NCBI GenBank assembly: GCA_030636065.1
Contig: DAOVXR010000039.1
Coordinates: 1 to 9,595, forward strand
DNA length: 9,595 nt
Reading direction: 5' to 3'
Source of the DNA: Sedimentisphaerales bacterium
Lineage (GTDB): Bacteria; Planctomycetota; Phycisphaerae; Sedimentisphaerales; SM23-30
Shown: positions 6,756 to 9,595 of the stretch, piece after piece
How positions within the stretch are numbered: position 1 is the first letter of the stretch
Layout of the letters: each line of letters starts with the position of its first letter
Translations under genes and position numbers: made by a program
Notes under the pieces: generated by a model
Databases searched by the model: none
Seen by the model: only the letters and a program-made list of their open reading frames with translations
What the model was told of the DNA's origin: nothing

Positions 6756-6807
6756 TTCCGGCGGTAATAGTGTCAACCTTACGACAAAATGTTATGGTTT
6801 CGCTTGC

Positions 6808-6832
6808 GGGAATTCCCATACGCGATGCGTAT
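6808..6832 (+). promoter_or_regulatory. Two adjacent palindromes upstream of the aminotransferase
   Basis: GGGAATTCCC (6808-6817) is a perfect 10-base palindrome. It abuts ATACGC-GAT-GCGTAT (6818-6832), a perfect 6-bp inverted repeat. They lie 22-47 bases before the aminotransferase ATG and before its ribosome site. They could be an operator or an RNA hairpin; no well-spaced promoter was found with them. Confidence 0.3.
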
Positions 6833-6854
6833 AAATTAACATGGAGTAAAATTA

Positions 6855-7955
6855 ATGATTGTTCCGTTATTGGATTTGAAAGCACAGTATAAAACGATAA
6901 AGAAAGATGTCATAGCAGCGGTGGCAGAGGTTCTGGAATCGCAGCAATGTATCGGTGGGCCGAAAGTAACTGAACTGGAGGAAAAAATCGCTGTTGTCAG
7001 CGGTTGTAAGTTCGCGGTGGGAGTTTCAAGCGGCACCGACGCCATTCTTAACAGCCTGATGAGTCTTGAGATCGGCCCAGGTGATGAGGTTATTACCAGT
7101 CCCTTTACCTTTTTTGCCACTGTTGGTTGTATTACTCGCACAGGCGCTAAACCGGTTTTTGCTGACATCGACCCCAAAACCTATAATATCGATCCCGCCC
7201 TGATAGAAAAGGTAATTACCGACAAAACCAGGGCTATTATGCCGGTGCACCTGTACGGACAAATGGCGGATATGGATGCGATTATGACACTGGCCGACAA
7301 ACACGGTCTTGCGGTTATCGAAGACGCCGCCCAGTCGATCACAAGTACCTATAAAGGCAAAAAGGCCGGAAGTATCGGCACCACAGGCTGTTTCAGCTTT
7401 TTCCCAAGTAAAAATCTCGGCGGGATCGGCGACGGCGGTATGATCGTTACCAACGATGAAGAGTTATACGACCGCCTTGTTATTATGCGCAACCACGGCA
7501 TGAACCCGAAATATTACTATAAGTTCGTGGGGGCTAATTTTCGACTTGATCCCATCCAGGCGGTTGCCTTATTGGTCAAACTGCCCTACTTAGACCAATG
7601 GTCCGAGTCCCGCCGGCAAAACGCGGAATACTACAATAACAAATTTGCCGGCACTGCCGTACAAACGCCGTATATCTCGCCTGATTGCGTAAGCGTCTAT
7701 AATCAGTATTGTATTCGCGTCCCCCGCCGCGGGGAAGTGGTGGCTCATTTGAGGGAGAACAATATCGGCTGTGACATATATTACCCTCTGCCACTGCATC
7801 TGCAGGAATGTTTCGCGTATCTGGGCTATAAAAAAGGCGATTTTCCTGAATCCGAAAAGGCGGCACAGGAGATTATGGCCCTTCCGATCTATCCGGAACT
7901 GACCAACGAGATGAAAGACACCGTAGCGAACGCTATCTTAGCTTTCGTCCATTAA
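6855..7955 (+). CDS. DegT/DnrJ/EryC1/StrS family sugar aminotransferase
   Basis: This 366-residue PLP enzyme would transfer an amino group (usually from glutamate) to a keto nucleotide-sugar in the cytoplasm, making an amino sugar for surface glycans. Motifs: GVSSGTDAI (56-64, cofactor phosphate), DEVITSPFTFFATV (77-90), VIEDAAQS (154-161; D157 holds the pyridine nitrogen) and FSFFPSKNLGGIGDGG (180-195), where K186 is the PLP lysine. The C-terminal part (SVYNQYCIRV, HLRENNIGCDIYYPLPLHLQ, MALPIYPEL) resembles WbpE-type enzymes that act on UDP-3-keto-hexuronic acids, but that assignment is only suggestive. Start: ATG at 6855 with GGAG (6843-6846) 8 bases upstream. It lies 99 bases after the surface-protein gene. 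No partner dehydrogenase, acetyltransferase or dehydratase is in the window, so the substrate must be made elsewhere. Confidence 0.88.
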   Translation: MIVPLLDLKAQYKTIKKDVIAAVAEVLESQQCIGGPKVTELEEKIAVVSGCKFAVGVSSGTDAILNSLMSLEIGPGDEVITSPFTFFATVGCITRTGAKPVFADIDPKTYNIDPALIEKVITDKTRAIMPVHLYGQMADMDAIMTLADKHGLAVIEDAAQSITSTYKGKKAGSIGTTGCFSFFPSKNLGGIGDGGMIVTNDEELYDRLVIMRNHGMNPKYYYKFVGANFRLDPIQAVALLVKLPYLDQWSESRRQNAEYYNNKFAGTAVQTPYISPDCVSVYNQYCIRVPRRGEVVAHLRENNIGCDIYYPLPLHLQECFAYLGYKKGDFPESEKAAQEIMALPIYPELTNEMKDTVANAILAFVH

Positions 7956-7981
7956 AAATATCGGTAACCGTTCATAGGGTG

Positions 7982-8008
7982 ACACCTTTCTGTATTTCAG
8001 AGAGGTGT
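7982..8008. terminator. Possible weak hairpin between convergent genes
   Basis: ACACCTTTCT (7982-7991) pairs with AGAGAGGTGT (7999-8008; one G-U pair) around a 7-base loop, a 10-bp stem. It falls between the aminotransferase stop and the end of the convergent DUF354 gene, overlapping the latter's last codons and stop. No U-tract follows on either strand, so rho-independent action is uncertain. Confidence 0.35.
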
Positions 8009-9034
8009 TCCTGTACCTGTAATCCGCTCGACGGTATTGACGATATAATCGGTTACGTCGATCTTATCGGCCAGAAACTTATTTCGTTTGATTTTACATC
8101 TCTCAATAGCATTGTCATCTTTGAGCCAATCAATACTGACGTCCAGGGCGTGATTCGTATCGGTGGTCTGGTTAAGCATACCATAATCTTCGAGCATGTC
8201 GATATAACCCAGCTTTAGAGAGTTAATATAAACAGCCGGAGTGCCCAACATGTTAGCTTCCGAGGCAACGGTTGCTCCCTCGGCTATACACAGCGAGGCA
8301 AAGGCCAATACATGATGAATCTGATGAACGGGGATATTCAGGCGGTATGGTTCCAGTTCGCCTGGCAGTTCACCTTCTGATGTGATATAGACTTTAGCGT
8401 ACTGAGCGATGTCTTTGACAAATTGCAGTTTTTTACTATCGGCCAGTCCATACTGACCGACGTCGTGATGGGCGCCCCAACTGACAAGACGGATAATGCA
8501 ATACTTTTCAGATGGGTCTATGCCCAGGGACCTAACTATTTCGGCGTCTGGTGTGAAACGGTCTGGGTGCAGGTAGGCCAGTTCATGGCAGCCGGGATAG
8601 AGTACCTGTTTTTCAATCGGCGGATTGAGATAACAGTCCGGACTCTGAATCATGGTAGCCAGCGGCCAGGTAATCGCGTGTGCCTGTTTTTGATGCTCGG
8701 TATCATCCCATACAACAGACGGCTTACCGAGAAGCCAACCCACATGGGCGATAAAGACTCCGCTTATACCTGTCAGCACATCCGGCCGAAACTTCTTACA
8801 GAACCGCCACAGCCGCCAGTCCCGCACAATAAGTTCTCGCAGCAGTCCCGCCCTGCCCCGTCCGACTTTGCTCAGCAGCGTATAGGGAATCCCGAAATTA
8901 TCCAGCAGGCTTATGGTTACATCTTTTTCTCTTGCTGTAACGGCTACCTCGTGCCCTCGTTTTTGGAACTCGTCAATCGCATGTCGAAAAAAGTGTACAT
9001 GTGCCGGATGGATAATATCGATAAGAATGTTCAC
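7997..9034 (-). CDS. DUF354 family protein (GT-B glycosyltransferase-like)
   Basis: This 345-residue protein matches the DUF354 family (PF04007), which shares the two-domain GT-B fold of UDP-GlcNAc 2-epimerases and MurG-like glycosyltransferases and is often found in polysaccharide clusters; its reaction is not established. Visible landmarks are the N-terminal MNILIDIIHPAHVHFF (1-16), with the HPAHVHFF signature, RGHEVAVTARE (26-36), VLTGISGVFIAHVGW (86-100), the DDTEH motif (110-114) after SVVW, and a C-terminal domain with AEGATVASEANMLGTPAVYI. I placed the start at the GTG at 9032-9034 because GGAG (9044-9047) lies 9 bases upstream and it fits the family N-terminus. The in-frame GTG at 9070 would add 12 residues with no visible ribosome site. 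It converges on the aminotransferase with a 41-base gap. Confidence 0.84.
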   Translation of the reverse strand: MNILIDIIHPAHVHFFRHAIDEFQKRGHEVAVTAREKDVTISLLDNFGIPYTLLSKVGRGRAGLLRELIVRDWRLWRFCKKFRPDVLTGISGVFIAHVGWLLGKPSVVWDDTEHQKQAHAITWPLATMIQSPDCYLNPPIEKQVLYPGCHELAYLHPDRFTPDAEIVRSLGIDPSEKYCIIRLVSWGAHHDVGQYGLADSKKLQFVKDIAQYAKVYITSEGELPGELEPYRLNIPVHQIHHVLAFASLCIAEGATVASEANMLGTPAVYINSLKLGYIDMLEDYGMLNQTTDTNHALDVSIDWLKDDNAIERCKIKRNKFLADKIDVTDYIVNTVERITGTGTPL

Positions 9035-9097
9035 GTAGTCGTACTCCGAAAAATCATCTGTTATGCTCACATCAGCAACGCAGGCTGATTTTTACTT

Positions 9098-9103
9098 ATT
9101 ATA
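9098..9103 (-). promoter_or_regulatory. Candidate -10 box for the DUF354 gene
   Basis: On the minus strand the sequence reads TATAAT (9103 to 9098), about 65 bases before the chosen GTG. No good -35 is present at 16-18 bases (the best is TGGTAT), so this is a partial match only. Confidence 0.3.
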
Positions 9104-9174
9104 CTCATTCCAGGCAAAAATACCATATTGTATATTTCGTGGGTTCATTATCCATAACACAACAGGTGGCAGCC

Positions 9175-9268
9175 AGTCCCGTAGGGACAAATGATAATAG
9201 CCCAGCGATTTATCGCTGGGAAACCTGTTTCTATATTATTTTAGTCCCGCAGGGACGACTGAAAATAG
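9175..9268. repeat. REP-like cluster of three palindromes
   Basis: Two 26-base direct repeats (9175-9200 and 9243-9268) agree at 22 of 26 positions. Each begins AGTCCCG(T/C)AGGGAC, a short perfect-stem palindrome (GTCCC...GGGAC), and ends in AATAG. Between them is CCCAGCGATTTATCGCTGGG (9201-9220), a 9-bp stem with a 2-base loop. The arrangement, lying in the spacer between two divergently transcribed genes, resembles REP/BIME elements mobilised in trans by REP-associated tyrosine transposases. No transposase gene is in the window. A terminator or an RNA role is an alternative. Confidence 0.6.
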
Positions 9269-9297
9269 TTGTCCTATCCATTTGAAAAGAATACAAT
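9269..9297 (+). promoter_or_regulatory. Candidate promoter for the cation transporter gene
   Basis: TTGTCC (9269-9274) and TACAAT (9292-9297) are separated by 17 bases, giving 3 of 6 and 5 of 6 consensus matches. Transcription would begin about 3-6 bases before the first ATG of the transporter, implying an almost leaderless message, which fits the lack of a visible Shine-Dalgarno sequence there. Confidence 0.35.
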
Positions 9298-9306
9298 ACC
9301 ATAATC

Positions 9307-9595
9307 ATGATGAAGCTTTTTACTCATTGGATAGTCCGAAGGCTTATCTCAAATAACCGGGACATCGACAACGTCATAGTACGTGCCCGGTATGGTACGC
9401 TGGAGGCTGTCGCCAGCATCGTTATCAATCTACTTTTATTCGTCGTCAAGTTAATTCTTGGCTTGATGGTCAATAGTGTATCGTTAATCGCCGATGCCGT
9501 ACATACTCTTTCGGACTCCGGCACGTCAATCATTATCCTGATTGGGTTTCGTATCGCCAAAAAACCCGGTGATCGTGAGCATCCCTTCGGTCACG
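9307..9595 (+). CDS. Cation diffusion facilitator (CDF) family transporter, N-terminal part
   Basis: The frame runs off the window after 96 codons. It encodes the start of an inner-membrane divalent metal (Zn, Co, Fe, Mn or Cd) efflux protein that exchanges metal for protons. After a basic N-terminus (MMKLFTHWIVRRLISNN) comes TM1 (about 36-57, ASIVINLLLFVVKLILGLM), then VNSVSLIADAVHTLSDSGTS (58-77), with the TM2 metal-site pattern in which H and D (HTLSD) coordinate metal. The TM2-TM3 loop KKPGDREHPFGH (85-96) is the family signature. Start may be the ATG at 9307 or 9310; the N-terminus matches the usual extent of family members either way. It has no clear link to the glycan genes. The family call is strong; metal specificity cannot be told from this part. 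Confidence 0.88.
   Translation, partial: MMKLFTHWIVRRLISNNRDIDNVIVRARYGTLEAVASIVINLLLFVVKLILGLMVNSVSLIADAVHTLSDSGTSIIILIGFRIAKKPGDREHPFGH

Noticed and set aside
6381..6776. Minus-strand open frame of 131 codons
   Set aside because: It is antisense to the 3' part of the beta-helix gene, which has the dockerin-like loop and the IDAGDP region in frame.
8423..9088. Plus-strand open frame of 221 codons
   Set aside because: It lies antisense to the well-supported DUF354 gene, has no recognisable domain and a composition typical of an antisense shadow.
9175..9268. CRISPR array
   Set aside because: There are only two imperfect repeats, separated by a distinct palindrome rather than a unique spacer, and no cas genes; a REP-like element fits better.

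Overview
The window looks like a surface-glycan and envelope region from a bacterium, most likely a member of the Planctomycetota (Phycisphaerae-like). The lineage is inferred mainly from one gene: a secreted protein with a Kre9/KNH-type Ig-like module, a parallel beta-helix with NSA/GGG turns, and a single dockerin-like Ca-binding loop at its C-terminus. That layout is common in Phycisphaerae. No rRNA or tRNA gene is present to confirm it.

Layout. Positions 1-1697 (minus strand) hold a family 2 glycosyltransferase and, upstream of it, a polysaccharide pyruvyl transferase-like gene; a doubtful 91-codon ORF may precede them. The glycosyltransferase frame is cut by an in-frame TAA at 99-101, although recognisable family sequence continues beyond it to the window edge. 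A gap of about 450 bases (1698-2144) separates this arm from a plus-strand operon. That operon has a good promoter at 2038-2066, a SAM methyltransferase (2145-2858), a family 9 (heptosyltransferase-like) glycosyltransferase overlapping it by 4 bases, and a multi-spanning LPG-synthase/flippase-type membrane protein (4055-5035). A very strong promoter (exact TTGACA and TATAAT, extended -10) then starts the beta-helix surface protein (5225-6755). Its frame is broken by one base at a run of ten G residues. Next come a DegT/DnrJ/EryC1/StrS sugar aminotransferase (6855-7955), a convergent DUF354 protein on the minus strand (7997-9034), a 236-base spacer with REP-like palindromes, and the start of a cation diffusion facilitator transporter (9307 to the edge).

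How it fits together. The two glycosyltransferases, the methyltransferase, the pyruvyl transferase-like protein, the nucleotide-sugar aminotransferase and DUF354 are the usual tools for making and decorating a cell-surface polysaccharide or glycoconjugate. The membrane protein may move or modify a lipid-linked intermediate. The beta-helix protein would be exported and sit at or beyond the cell surface. The cation transporter appears unrelated.

The two points most worth checking are the G10 tract in the surface-protein gene (phase variation, decay or sequencing error) and the TAA inside the family 2 glycosyltransferase. I see no defence system, CRISPR array, phage module or intact mobile element.
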